Positions 8,883 through 19,495 of a DNA stretch of 64,000 bases are shown here, piece by piece. This DNA comes from Sphingomonas sp. CFBP 13720. Lineage in GTDB: Bacteria; Pseudomonadota; Alphaproteobacteria; Sphingomonadales; Sphingomonadaceae. The position numbers and the translations under genes are program-made. The number at the start of each line of letters is the position of its first letter. Positions within the stretch are counted from its first letter, which is position 1. The notes under the pieces are model-generated. The model did no database searches, had not been told where the DNA came from, and was given only the letters and a program-made list of their open reading frames with translations. The DNA lies in assembly GCF_014842075.1 (NCBI RefSeq), contig NZ_JACYVA010000001.1, positions 642,278 to 706,277 of the forward strand, read 5' to 3'.

Positions 8883-9080
8883 CTACCCCTCGATCATGTC
8901 CAGATAGGCCACGACGTCGTTGTCGGTCTGGAGAAACAGGCCGGCCTGCACATCCTCCGGCTCGTCCGCTGCCGTCGCCAGCGCCTGCGACAAGGTGCCG
9001 TACAGGATCGTCGTGGCGATCCCGCCGTCGCTGTCGAGATGATAGAGCCGCACCGCGACATCGTCAGAAACCGTACGCAT
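8883..9080 (-). CDS. Hypothetical 65-aa protein
   Basis: Small single-domain ORF from ATG 9080 (MRTVSDDVAVRLYHLDSD.. ending VAYLDMIEG). Composition is normal and acidic, with no signal peptide or membrane segment. It contains an ordered pattern LYHLDSDGG, ATTILYGTLSQAL, LFLQTDNDVVAYL consistent with a small folded alpha/beta protein. It is divergent from the TetR regulator, whose start lies about 110 bp away. I do not recognise a family. Codon use looks coding, and it ends exactly at a hairpin. Confidence 0.6.
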   Translation of the reverse strand: MRTVSDDVAVRLYHLDSDGGIATTILYGTLSQALATAADEPEDVQAGLFLQTDNDVVAYLDMIEG

Positions 9081-9190
9081 CCCGGTCGAATGGGCTGTCG
9101 GTGGCGCCGTGGCAAGCCGCGCGGAACGCTTTGCGTTCGCCGCCGATATCCGCCAACTGCCCCGATGCGCATCCCGCCCTGCCACCGTCC

Positions 9191-9766
9191 GTGTCGCTGA
9201 CCCCCCGCCGCCTGTCGCCCGAGGCATCGCGCGATGCCGCACTGGACGCCGCACGCGACCTGTTGATCGAGGCGGGACCGCTGGCGGTGACGCTGAAGGC
9301 GGTGGCGGCGCGGATCGGCCGGACGCATGCCAATCTGCTGCATCATTTCGGCTCGGCATCGGGGCTGCAACGCGCGCTGGCGGCACGAATGGCACAAACG
9401 ATCACGGCGACCATCGGCGCGGCGGTGCTGCGCGCCCGTGACGGCGATCACGATCCACGTGAGATCGTCGACCTGACCTTCGATGCATTCGACCGCGAAG
9501 GCGCGGGCGCGCTGGCAAGCTGGATGATATTGTCGGGCAACGAGGACGCGCTCGACCCGATCCTCGATGCGATCCATGCGCTGGTCGACCGGCTGCGATC
9601 GGAAGCGTCGCTGAGCGAGCTGCCGCTGGCCGACGCGACGCTGCAACTGGTGCTGGCCGCGCTGGGCGATGCGCTGCTCGGTGGTCCGATGGCGAAAGCG
9701 CTTGGCCTGCCGCGCGGGACGGCCCGCGACCTGGCCGCGCGGGCACTGGTCGCCGGACGGACCTGA
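9191..9766 (+). CDS. TetR-family transcriptional regulator
   Basis: 191 aa from GTG 9191 (an upstream in-frame GTG at 9101 gives an implausible Pro/Ala-rich leader). The helix-turn-helix is at about residues 13-58: RDAALDAARDLLIEAGPLAVTLKAVAARIGRTHANLLHHFGSA, where the usual YYHF is HHF. The C-terminal ligand domain is helical and not diagnostic. It is divergent from the 65-aa ORF and followed by obgE 83 bp downstream; nothing nearby suggests the inducer or target. Confidence 0.82.
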   Translation: MSLTPRRLSPEASRDAALDAARDLLIEAGPLAVTLKAVAARIGRTHANLLHHFGSASGLQRALAARMAQTITATIGAAVLRARDGDHDPREIVDLTFDAFDREGAGALASWMILSGNEDALDPILDAIHALVDRLRSEASLSELPLADATLQLVLAALGDALLGGPMAKALGLPRGTARDLAARALVAGRT

Positions 9767-9840
9767 CGCGGCGTTCCGGCGTGCGTCGGGAGCGAAAGCG
9801 GCGGAACTACGCCCTTCCCCCGTGGCGCGACTCCGACTAA

Positions 9841-12118
<2,278 letters not shown>

Positions 12119-12122
<4 letters not shown>

Positions 12123-13018
12123 CGACGCTCGCGATCACCGGCGGGACCGGCTTCGTCGGTCGGCGGCTGATCGCGCATGCCGTGTCCAACGGGCATCAGG
12201 TCCGCGCGTTGACCCGCCGGGCGCAGCCGTCTGAACCCAATGTCCGCTGGATCGCGGGCGCGCTCGACAAGCCCGACGCGCTGGCGGAACTGGTGCGCGG
12301 GGCGGATGTCGTGGTGCATGTCGCCGGCATCGTCAGCGCGATCGACCCTGCCGCGTTCACCGCCGGTAACGTCGACGGCACGCGCGCGATCGTCGCCGCG
12401 ACGCTACAGGAAGGTATTGCCCGCTTCGTCCACGTCTCGTCGCTCTCGGCGCGCGAACCGCAGCTGTCGGCCTATGGCGCATCGAAGCTGGGCGGCGAAC
12501 AAGTCGTCGCCGACAGTCCGCTGGACTGGAGCATCGTGCGACCGTCCGGCGTCTATGGTCCGGGCGACATGGAGATGCGCGACATGTTCCGCATGGCGCA
12601 GCGGGGAGTGGCACTGCTGCCACCACCCGGCCGGGTGTCGCTGATCGCGGTCGACGATCTGGCGCGGCTGTTGCTGATCCTTGCCGATCGGGCGGTTGAT
12701 CGCGAGATGTTCGAGGTGGACGACGGTCAGGTGCTGACGCATGCCGATCTGGCGCGGCTGATCGGCCGGGCGGTGGGACAGCGGGTGATGCCGCTGCACC
12801 TGCCCGCCGCGCTGCTCGCGCTGGGCGCACGGATCGACCGGCGGCTGCGCGGGGCCGGTGCCAAGCTGACGCCGGACCGCGCCCGCTATCTGGTGCATCC
12901 CGACTGGACCGCCGACCCGGCGCGCCGCCCGCCGGCGGAATTATGGACCCCATCGATCGATCTGGCGAAGGGGCTGTCCGACACCGCGGCATGGTATCGC
13001 GCGCATGGTCTGCTATAG
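12119..13018 (+). CDS. NAD-dependent epimerase/SDR, candidate ceramide reductase (CerR-like)
   Basis: 299 aa, extended short-chain dehydrogenase. It has the Rossmann motif TGGTGFVG (about residues 7-14), a VHVSSLSA strand and an atypical YGASK active site (about residues 121-125), as in NDUFA9-like NADH-binding proteins. In Caulobacter crescentus a gene of this class next to spt (cerR) is described as reducing the 3-keto group late in ceramide synthesis. The arrangement here, directly before the ACP and spt genes, supports the same role. The start is GTG 12119, overlapping the proB stop, although proB is functionally unrelated. A generic SDR role remains possible. Confidence 0.75.
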
Positions 13019-13049
13019 CGCGGTCCGAACCCGTATTGGAAAGACCCGT

Positions 13050-13301
13050 ATGAGCGACCGCGCGGACACCCTCGCCACCATCACCGGCCTGATCGAACCG
13101 TTCAACAAAAAGGGCGTTGCCGTGGCCGAAGGCACGACCTTTGCCGGCGACCTCGAATGGGACAGTCTGACCGTTATGGATTTTGTCGCGGCGGTCGAGG
13201 ACGAATTCGACATCGTCATCACGATGAACATGCAAGCCGAGATCGAGACCGTGGGCCAGTTGGCCGATGCGGTCGGGAAACTGAACAACCAGACGGCTTG
13301 A
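13050..13301 (+). CDS. Dedicated acyl carrier protein for sphingolipid synthesis
   Basis: 83 aa, ACP-like fold. The phosphopantetheine serine is Ser39 in the motif LEWDSLTVMDF, which differs from the general fatty-acid ACP motif (GADSLD), so this is a specialised carrier. It is preceded by the CerR-like gene and followed 13 bp later by serine palmitoyltransferase. In Caulobacter an equivalent small ACP (AcpR) is charged by a partner acyl-ACP synthetase and feeds the palmitoyltransferase; no such synthetase is present here. ATG 13050 is preferred over an upstream GTG because the ACP helix begins there. Confidence 0.85.
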   Translation: MSDRADTLATITGLIEPFNKKGVAVAEGTTFAGDLEWDSLTVMDFVAAVEDEFDIVITMNMQAEIETVGQLADAVGKLNNQTA

Positions 13302-13314
13302 GGACGCGAAGATC

Positions 13315-14574
13315 ATGACCGAAGCCGCCGCCACCGCCCACGCCCTTCCCGCCGATTCCGAACCGGTCGCGCCCGAACGCGACCTGATGAGCAAATTCGA
13401 CCCGCTGATCGCGGAGCGCGAGGCGTTGTTGGCCACCGGCGTACGCGATCCGTTCGCGATCGTGATGGACGAGGTGACGTCGCCGACTCGGGCGGTAATC
13501 CGCGGACAGGACACGATCCTGCTCGGCACGTACAATTACATGGGCATGACCTTCGACCCCGACGTGATCGCTGCGGGCAAGAAGGCGCTGGACCAGTTCG
13601 GATCGGGCACGACCGGCAGCCGCGTGCTCAACGGCACCTATGATCCGCACAAGGATTGCGAAGCGGCGCTGCGCGAATTCTATGGCACCGATCACGCGAT
13701 GGTGTTCTCGACCGGCTATCAGGCAAATCTGGGCATCATCTCGACGCTGGTCGGCAAGGGCGAATACATCATCCTCGACGCCGACAGCCATGCGTCGATC
13801 TATGACGGCTGTGCGCTGGGCAATGCCGAAGTCGTGCGCTTCCGGCACAACTCGGTCGAGGATCTCGATCGCCGGCTCGGCCGCCTGCCGAAGGAACCGG
13901 GCAAGCTGGTCGTGCTCGAAGGCGTCTATTCGATGCTGGGCGATATCGCCCCGCTGCCGGAAATGGTCGCGGTCGCGAAGAAGCACGGCGCGATGGTGCT
14001 GGTCGATGAAGCGCACGGCATGGGCTTTTTCGGTCCGAACGGACGTGGCGTGTACGAGGAACAGGGCGTTTCGGACGATGTCGACTTCGTCGTCGGCACC
14101 TTTTCCAAATCAGTGGGCACGGTCGGCGGGTTTTGCGTGTCGAACCATCCGAAGTTCGACGTGATGCGGCTGGTATGCCGCCCCTATGTCTTTACCGCGT
14201 CGCTGCCGCCATCGGTGGTCGCGACCGCTGCGGCGTCGATCCGCAAGCTGATGCATGCGGGCGAAAAGCGCGCGCATCTTTGGCGCAACTCGCGGCGCTT
14301 GCATGGCGGTCTGAAGAATCTGGGCTTCACGCTCGGCACCGATACGCCGCAATCCGCGATCATCGCGGTCATCCTGAAGGATCAGACCCAAGCGGTGGCG
14401 ATGTGGCAGGCGCTGCTCGACGGCGGTCTGTACGTCAACATGGCCCGCCCGCCCGCGACCCCTGCGGGAACGTTCCTGCTGCGCTGTTCGCTCTGCGCGG
14501 AACATACATCCGAACAGGTCGAGACGATCCTTGGCATGTTCGAGGCGGCCGGCAAGGCAGTAGGCGTATTGTAA
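13315..14574 (+). CDS. spt: Serine palmitoyltransferase
   Basis: 419-aa PLP enzyme of the alpha-oxoamine synthase family: condenses L-serine with an acyl thioester to 3-ketodihydrosphingosine, the first committed sphingolipid step. Catalytic residues sit at the numbering known for the soluble Sphingomonas paucimobilis enzyme: His159 (DADSHAS), Asp231 and His234 (VDEAHG), and PLP-binding Lys265 (GTFSKS). GSGTTGSR near 97-103 is also typical. The protein is soluble and homodimer-type, with no membrane anchor. A hairpin follows the stop. This gene fixes the identity of the neighbourhood and of the organism. Confidence 0.96.
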   Translation: MTEAAATAHALPADSEPVAPERDLMSKFDPLIAEREALLATGVRDPFAIVMDEVTSPTRAVIRGQDTILLGTYNYMGMTFDPDVIAAGKKALDQFGSGTTGSRVLNGTYDPHKDCEAALREFYGTDHAMVFSTGYQANLGIISTLVGKGEYIILDADSHASIYDGCALGNAEVVRFRHNSVEDLDRRLGRLPKEPGKLVVLEGVYSMLGDIAPLPEMVAVAKKHGAMVLVDEAHGMGFFGPNGRGVYEEQGVSDDVDFVVGTFSKSVGTVGGFCVSNHPKFDVMRLVCRPYVFTASLPPSVVATAAASIRKLMHAGEKRAHLWRNSRRLHGGLKNLGFTLGTDTPQSAIIAVILKDQTQAVAMWQALLDGGLYVNMARPPATPAGTFLLRCSLCAEHTSEQVETILGMFEAAGKAVGVL

Positions 14575-14597
14575 GGCTGTGTTCCCGCGCTGGCCGG

Positions 14598-14619
14598 GGG
14601 CGGGTCGATGCCCCCGCCC
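14598..14619 (+). terminator. GC-rich hairpin after spt
   Basis: GGGCGGG (14598-14604) pairs with CCCGCCC (14613-14619), 24 bp after the spt stop. No T-tract follows. It probably separates the cerR-acp-spt unit from the permease genes; the remaining 160 bp to 14784 would then hold a promoter that I could not identify with confidence. Confidence 0.55.
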
Positions 14620-14783
14620 GGTAGCGTGGGCATGGTCCGACCGCGTGCACCCCGGAACTGCGCACTTTCCTAGAGGACGCCAGACCGCTAACACGCTTAG
14701 CCGTTGCAATCGCCACCCGTCGCGCGAACTGCGTCCGACCTTTCGACGTCGCCTTCCTCCAGCCCGCGAGCCGACCACCGTCC

Positions 14784-15977
14784 ATGCCATCGATCGATCG
14801 CTACATGGCCCGGCTCATCGCGGTGCCGCTGTTCTCGACGCTGCTCATCTCGGCGATGCTGCTGGTTCTCGACCGGATGCTGCGGCTGTTCGATTTCGTC
14901 GCGGCGGAGGGTGGCCCGGTCAGTGTCGTGTGGCGGATGCTCGCCAACCTGCTGCCCGAATATCTGGGGCTGGGCATTCCGATCGGGTTGATGCTGGGCA
15001 TCCTGCTCGCCTTTCGCAAGCTGGCCACTTCGTCCGAGCTGGACGTCATGCTGGGTGTGGGCATGAGCTACTGGCGACTGCTGCGCGTCCCCTTCTACTA
15101 CGCCACCGTGTTGGCCGCCGCGAACCTGTTGATCGTCGGCTATGTCCAGCCGCTGGCACGGTATAATTACGAAGCGCTCCGCTTCGAATTGCGCACCGGC
15201 GCGCTCGGCGCGTCGATCAAGGTCGGTGAATTCACCAAACTGGGCGACCGCATGACGTTGCGGATCGAAGAGAGCCGCAAATCCGGCGCCGACCTGCGCG
15301 GCATTTTCGTACAGGCCAGCCAGCGCAACGGACAGGCGCTGGCGGTCAGCGCCGAACGCGGCCAGTTCCTGCGGACCGACGATCCCAACGTCATCATCTT
15401 TCGCCTGACCAACGGCACGCTGATCCACGACGCGCCCGGTTTTCGGGTGCCGCGTACGCTGACCTTCACCGCGCACGACCTGCCGATCGATCTGCCGAAA
15501 TTCGGCAATTTCCGGCCACGCGGTGGTCGCGATCTCGAACAGACGTTGCCGCAACTGGCGATCACCGGCCATGATCCGGGCGTGAGCGAATCGGATCGCG
15601 ACGGCGCGCGTGCCAATTTTCATTTCCGGCTGGCGGAAGTCGCGACGATGTTCCTACTGCCGCTGCTCGCGCTGGCGCTGGGCGTACCGCCCAAACGGTC
15701 TTCCTCCGCGCTCGGCGTGTTCCTGTCGATCGTGATCCTTGTGACCTATCACAAGGTCAATGAATATGGCGAGGCCGTGGGCGGCCTGGGGCGGATCGAC
15801 CCGATCATCGCACTCTGGGTGCCGTTCCTGTTGTTCGCGGCGCTGGTGCTGCGACTCTATTGGGTCATCGCGCATGTTCCGGGCGGCGAACCGATCGGCG
15901 GGCTGGAGCGTGGCGCGGCCCGGGTCGGCAAGTTGATCGGCCGCTATCTGCCCGGCCGTCGGCGGAAGGCCGCATGA
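14784..15977 (+). CDS. LptF/LptG-family permease (first of pair)
   Basis: 397 aa, YjgP/YjgQ family. Three membrane spans at the N-terminus (about 12-32, 55-75, 100-120) contain YMARLIAVPLFSTLL and PEYLGLGIPIGLMLGILLAF. A periplasmic beta-jellyroll region (about 130-275) follows, then three C-terminal spans from about 280. LptFG forms the transmembrane part of the LPS-extracting ABC transporter with LptB and joins the bridge to the outer membrane. In an organism whose gene neighbourhood is sphingolipid synthesis, the cargo here may be a (glyco)sphingolipid. The stop overlaps the next start (ATGA). Which of the two is LptF is not certain. Confidence 0.85.
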   Translation: MPSIDRYMARLIAVPLFSTLLISAMLLVLDRMLRLFDFVAAEGGPVSVVWRMLANLLPEYLGLGIPIGLMLGILLAFRKLATSSELDVMLGVGMSYWRLLRVPFYYATVLAAANLLIVGYVQPLARYNYEALRFELRTGALGASIKVGEFTKLGDRMTLRIEESRKSGADLRGIFVQASQRNGQALAVSAERGQFLRTDDPNVIIFRLTNGTLIHDAPGFRVPRTLTFTAHDLPIDLPKFGNFRPRGGRDLEQTLPQLAITGHDPGVSESDRDGARANFHFRLAEVATMFLLPLLALALGVPPKRSSSALGVFLSIVILVTYHKVNEYGEAVGGLGRIDPIIALWVPFLLFAALVLRLYWVIAHVPGGEPIGGLERGAARVGKLIGRYLPGRRRKAA

Positions 15978-17068
15978 TGCGTCGTCTGTTTCCCTCCAAC
16001 ACCGTCGCGATCTACATGGCGCGGTTGTTCCTCGTGCGCACCTTCGCGATCCTGTTCGCGCTGGTGCTGGTGTTGCAGGCGCTCGACCTGCTCAGCGAAA
16101 GCGGCAAGATCCTTGCGCAGCCCGGTAACGGGCAGGCACAGGTGCTGCAATATGTCTCGCTGCGCACGCCGCAGATCATCGCCCGTTTCCTCCCGTTTTC
16201 GGTGCTGCTCGGCACGATCCTGACGCTGACCCAGCTCAATCAGAACAGCGAGATCATCAGCCTGAAGGCCGGCGGACTGTCGGCGCATCAGGTGCTGGCA
16301 CCGCTCATCCTCGCCAGCTTCGGCGTGGCGGCGGTATCGTTTGCGTTCAACGAACGCGTCGTCGCCCGCGCCACTGCGACGCTGGACGCATGGCAGCATG
16401 TGGACTTCGGCCCGATGCCGGTCGACCGCGGCAACCGCACCAACGTGTGGGTACGCGACGGCGAGAACCTGATCCAGGCTCGCGAGGTATCCGGCCGGGG
16501 CGAGGCGACGCAATTGCGCGGTATCACGGTGTATACCCGCGACGGCGCGACGTTGCGCACGCTGGCGACCGCGCAGACCGGACGACGCGACGGTGGTGCG
16601 TGGCGGGTGGATGGCGTCGACGAATTCACCGTCGCCACGGGAAAACGGCAGCATCTGGGTGCGATCCGTGTCGCGGGCGGGGTTCGCCCGGACCAGTTCA
16701 CGCTGCAGAACGTCAGTGCCGACGGCCTGTCTTTTGCGCAGTTATCGACCGCCATTGCCGATTTGAAAGAAGCTGGCCGCCCGACCAAGGCGCTGGAAGG
16801 TTCGCTGTGGCACAAGCTGTCGGGACCGTTGTCGGCGGTGCTGATGCCCCTGCTGGCGGCGGTCGCGGCGTTCGGTGTCGCGCGGTCGGGGAAATTGTTC
16901 GTGCGCGCAGTCATTGGAATGGCGCTGGGCTTTACCTACTTTGTTGCAGACAATTTTGCGTTGGCGATGGGCAACCTTGGCGCCTATCCGCCGTTCCTTG
17001 CTGCATGGGCACCGTTCCTGCTGTTCTTTCTGATCGGCGAAGCGGTGTTGATCCGTACCGAGGAATAG
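15974..17068 (+). CDS. LptF/LptG-family permease (second of pair)
   Basis: 364 aa, same YjgP/YjgQ architecture. N-terminal spans include IYMARLFLVRTFAILFALVLVLQALDLL and the LRTPQIIARFLPFSVLLGTILTL helix; a soluble periplasmic domain covers about 130-265; C-terminal spans follow LWHKLSGPLSAVLMPLLAAVAAFG. It starts at ATG 15974 inside the stop of the preceding permease, so the two are translationally coupled and likely form one heterodimer. The ATPase (LptB), LptC and LptA partners are not in the window. It is followed by 111 bp with a small GGCCGC/GCGGCC hairpin near 17102 and then the fatty-acid hydroxylase. Confidence 0.85.
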   Translation: MMRRLFPSNTVAIYMARLFLVRTFAILFALVLVLQALDLLSESGKILAQPGNGQAQVLQYVSLRTPQIIARFLPFSVLLGTILTLTQLNQNSEIISLKAGGLSAHQVLAPLILASFGVAAVSFAFNERVVARATATLDAWQHVDFGPMPVDRGNRTNVWVRDGENLIQAREVSGRGEATQLRGITVYTRDGATLRTLATAQTGRRDGGAWRVDGVDEFTVATGKRQHLGAIRVAGGVRPDQFTLQNVSADGLSFAQLSTAIADLKEAGRPTKALEGSLWHKLSGPLSAVLMPLLAAVAAFGVARSGKLFVRAVIGMALGFTYFVADNFALAMGNLGAYPPFLAAWAPFLLFFLIGEAVLIRTEE

Positions 17069-17179
17069 CACGACCGGAATTGGCACGGAATCGTCGCACT
17101 TTGGCCGCAAACCGCGGCCAGTGGGATCAGGATGGGCGTGTTAGCCCAAATCGGGATTTGAAGTAAGGAAGTTGGGCCG

Positions 17180-17938
17180 ATGACCGCAATCACCGAGAAG
17201 CAGGGCTTCTGGAAGAAGGCGCACCATCTCGACAAGATGACGTTCCGCGAACTCGTTGTCGCGTTTTTCCAGTATCCCGCGATCATCGCCTATCTGGCGC
17301 TGTCGGTCGTGGCGATGGGGCTGTTCGCGTGGAATCCCGCGCCGCTGGTCCCGACGCTTGCCGCCGTTGCGGTCGCCGTGTTCGCATACCCGCTGGTATG
17401 GTACGTGCTGCATCGCTGGGTGCTGCATTCCAACTGGATGTTCAAGTTCGCGCCGCTGGCCGCAACTTGGAAGCGTATCCATTACGACCATCATCAGGAC
17501 CCCAACCACCTGGAAGTGCTGTTTGGCGCGCTCCACACCACCCTGCCCGCGATCGCCGTTGCGACCGCACCGGTGGGATATGCGATCGGCGGGTTCGGCG
17601 GCGCGATGGCGGCATTGGCGACCGGGCTGCTGACCACCTGCTTCTATGAGTTTTGCCATTGCATCCAGCATCTCGCCTATAAGCCCAAGAACAAGTTGCT
17701 GGTGGCATGGAAGCGGAAGCACATGGCGCATCATTTCCATGACGAACATGGCAATTTCGGCATCACCAACTTCTTCTGGGACAAGATTTTCGGCACGCAC
17801 TACGAACGGTCGGAACGCCCCGAAAAGAGCCCGACCGTCTTCAACCTCGGCTATACCGAGGATGTCGCGAAGCGTTATCCGAAGGTAGCCGAACTGTCCG
17901 GCGGCGTAGCGAAGGGGCATCCGCGCTATCGCGGCTGA
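17180..17938 (+). CDS. Membrane fatty-acid/sphingolipid hydroxylase (di-iron, histidine-box)
   Basis: 252 aa, fatty acid hydroxylase superfamily. Histidine boxes are HRWVLH (78-83), HYDHH (101-105), HCIQH (160-164) and HMAHH (181-185), the ligands of a membrane di-iron centre; hydrophobic spans lie at about 32-52, 57-77 and 115-157. Sphingomonad sphingolipids carry amide-linked 2-hydroxymyristate, so a 2-hydroxylase of the acyl chain is the most economical role; hydroxylation of the sphingoid base or of a carotenoid (a related superfamily reaction) cannot be excluded. A good Shine-Dalgarno AAGGAAG precedes ATG 17180. It lies between the permease pair and the ceramide-synthase-like gene. Confidence 0.85.
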   Translation: MTAITEKQGFWKKAHHLDKMTFRELVVAFFQYPAIIAYLALSVVAMGLFAWNPAPLVPTLAAVAVAVFAYPLVWYVLHRWVLHSNWMFKFAPLAATWKRIHYDHHQDPNHLEVLFGALHTTLPAIAVATAPVGYAIGGFGGAMAALATGLLTTCFYEFCHCIQHLAYKPKNKLLVAWKRKHMAHHFHDEHGNFGITNFFWDKIFGTHYERSERPEKSPTVFNLGYTEDVAKRYPKVAELSGGVAKGHPRYRG

Positions 17939-17961
17939 TCCAGACGGCATTTGAAATTTCC

Positions 17962-17991
17962 GACGGGGCGGCGCATTGCCGCCCCGTCTTT
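17962..17991 (+). terminator. Strong intrinsic terminator inside the sphingolipid region
   Basis: A perfect 11-bp stem GACGGGGCGGC (17962-17972)/GCCGCCCCGTC (17978-17988) with loop GCATT is followed by TTTCGTTT. It lies after the hydroxylase stop and only about 17 bp before the next start codon at 18008, unusually close for a gene that would need its own promoter. Confidence 0.8.
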
Positions 17992-18007
17992 CGTTTCGGG
18001 GGTAGTC

Positions 18008-19156
18008 ATGTCGCTCAAGGTCCGTCCCGTCCTCACCGCCGCCGATCGCAAGGCATTCATCGCGCTTCCCTATCGGCTGTATGCCAAGGATCCGCATTGG
18101 GTGCCGCCGCTAAAATCGGAAGTCGCGGGACAGATCGATCCGAAAAAGAATGCGTGGTTCAGCCACGCCGAGGCACAATTGTTCCTTGTGGAACGTGGCG
18201 GTGTGGTCACTGGTCGCGTGTCCGCCCATCTCGATACGCTTGCGCTGACCATGCCGGCCGACAAGGGCTTCGGTCCCGGCACCGGATTTTGGGGGATGTT
18301 CGAGGCGGAGGATGCGGCGACCGCTGCGCTGCTGATCGACACGGCGGAGCAATGGCTGCGCGACAAGGGCATGGCCCGCGCGATCGGTCCGTGCAGCCTG
18401 TCGATCTGGGAAGAACCGGGTCTGCTCATTAAGGGCTATGACCATAGCCCGACCGTGATGATGGGCCACCACCTTCCCGCCTATCGCGGCTGGATCGAGG
18501 GTGCTGGCTATGCGCCGGTCAAGCAGCTGCTGACCTACGACCTTGATATCGTGAAGGATTTTCCGCCGATTGTTCAGCGGATCGTCGCGGCGGGTGAAAA
18601 GAACCCGCGGATCCGCATCCGTCGCGTGAACAAGGCGAAGTTCGCGGACGAGGCCGCGATCATCCTTTCCATCCTCAACGACGCATGGTCCGACAACTGG
18701 GGGTTCGTACCCCTTACCCCACCCGAAGTCGCGGACGTGGGCAAGAAGCTGAAACCGATCGTGTTCGAGGATCTGATCCGCATCGCGGAACTGGACGGCG
18801 AACCGGTGGCGTTCATGATAACCCTGCCCGACCTCAACGAACCGTTGAAGCCGATGGGCGGATCGCTGCTGCCGTTCAATTGGGCGAAGCTGTTGCTATG
18901 GCTGCGCAAGCCGAAGGCGCGGACGATGCGGGTGCCGCTGATGGGCGTGGTCCAGAAGCTGCAATCGTCGCGGATGGCGAGCCAGCTTGCCTTCATGATG
19001 ATCGAATATATCCGCCGCGACGCGGTGGCGAAGTTCGGGGCGACGCGTGGCGAAATCGGCTGGGTGCTCGACGACAATCAGGGCATGAACGCCATCGCCA
19101 CGACGATCGACAGCAAGGTGAACCGGATCTACCAGCTCTACGAACGCTCGCTGTAA
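18008..19156 (+). CDS. GNAT-fold N-acyltransferase, candidate bacterial ceramide synthase (bCerS-like)
   Basis: 382 aa, cytosolic. It begins MSLKVRPVLTAADRKAFIALP, has KDPHWVPPLKSE near residues 30-41, a central EEPGLLIKGYDHSPTVMMGHH, and a C-terminal GNAT-like half with the closing DSKVNRIYQLYERSL. Proteins of this type are often annotated only as hypothetical or GNAT, but in Caulobacter the homologue next to the spt region (bCerS) was reported as the acyltransferase that N-acylates the sphingoid base. Position in this cluster supports that. ATG 18008 with GGGGGTA just upstream is chosen over 17951, which would run through the terminator. Confidence 0.72.
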   Translation: MSLKVRPVLTAADRKAFIALPYRLYAKDPHWVPPLKSEVAGQIDPKKNAWFSHAEAQLFLVERGGVVTGRVSAHLDTLALTMPADKGFGPGTGFWGMFEAEDAATAALLIDTAEQWLRDKGMARAIGPCSLSIWEEPGLLIKGYDHSPTVMMGHHLPAYRGWIEGAGYAPVKQLLTYDLDIVKDFPPIVQRIVAAGEKNPRIRIRRVNKAKFADEAAIILSILNDAWSDNWGFVPLTPPEVADVGKKLKPIVFEDLIRIAELDGEPVAFMITLPDLNEPLKPMGGSLLPFNWAKLLLWLRKPKARTMRVPLMGVVQKLQSSRMASQLAFMMIEYIRRDAVAKFGATRGEIGWVLDDNQGMNAIATTIDSKVNRIYQLYERSL

Positions 19157-19214
19157 GTCCGCGACGTTCCGGGCCGGTCCGGCCTGAAGCGTCGCGGAGT
19201 ATTCCGTGCGGCGA

Positions 19215-19457
19215 TCAACGTCCGCGCGACGTTTCGAGCGGGTCGGTACCGCGTGCCAGCCATTCGGCGCGGGTGTGGCAGATCTTGCGGCGCAGATGCG
19301 AACCGGTCGTTTCAACCTTGTAGCAGTAGCGGGTGTTGGGGCTGACGGCGACTTTCGTGGTTGCGGTATCGGCTGCAGGCCTCGCCGGGTCGGCATTGGC
19401 GAAGGCAGGCGTTGCGGTGGCGATCACGGCGGCGGCGATAACGATCGAACGGAACAT
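19215..19457 (-). CDS. Small secreted protein with two conserved cysteines (paralogue A)
   Basis: 80 aa from ATG 19457; Shine-Dalgarno AGGAG lies upstream. A cleavable signal peptide (MFRSIVIAAAVIATATPAFANA) precedes a short mature part with the pattern TRYCYKVETTGSHLRRKIC then HTRAEWLARG. It is clearly related to the next gene upstream on the same strand, which shares the RYC..(S)xL(R/K)(R/K)xIC.TR layout. It is probably periplasmic, with a possible disulfide between the two Cys. Function unknown. Confidence 0.7.
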   Translation of the reverse strand: MFRSIVIAAAVIATATPAFANADPARPAADTATTKVAVSPNTRYCYKVETTGSHLRRKICHTRAEWLARGTDPLETSRGR

Positions 19458-19495
19458 CGGGTACACTCCTGTTGGCTTGGCGGTGATGGGCGGGA

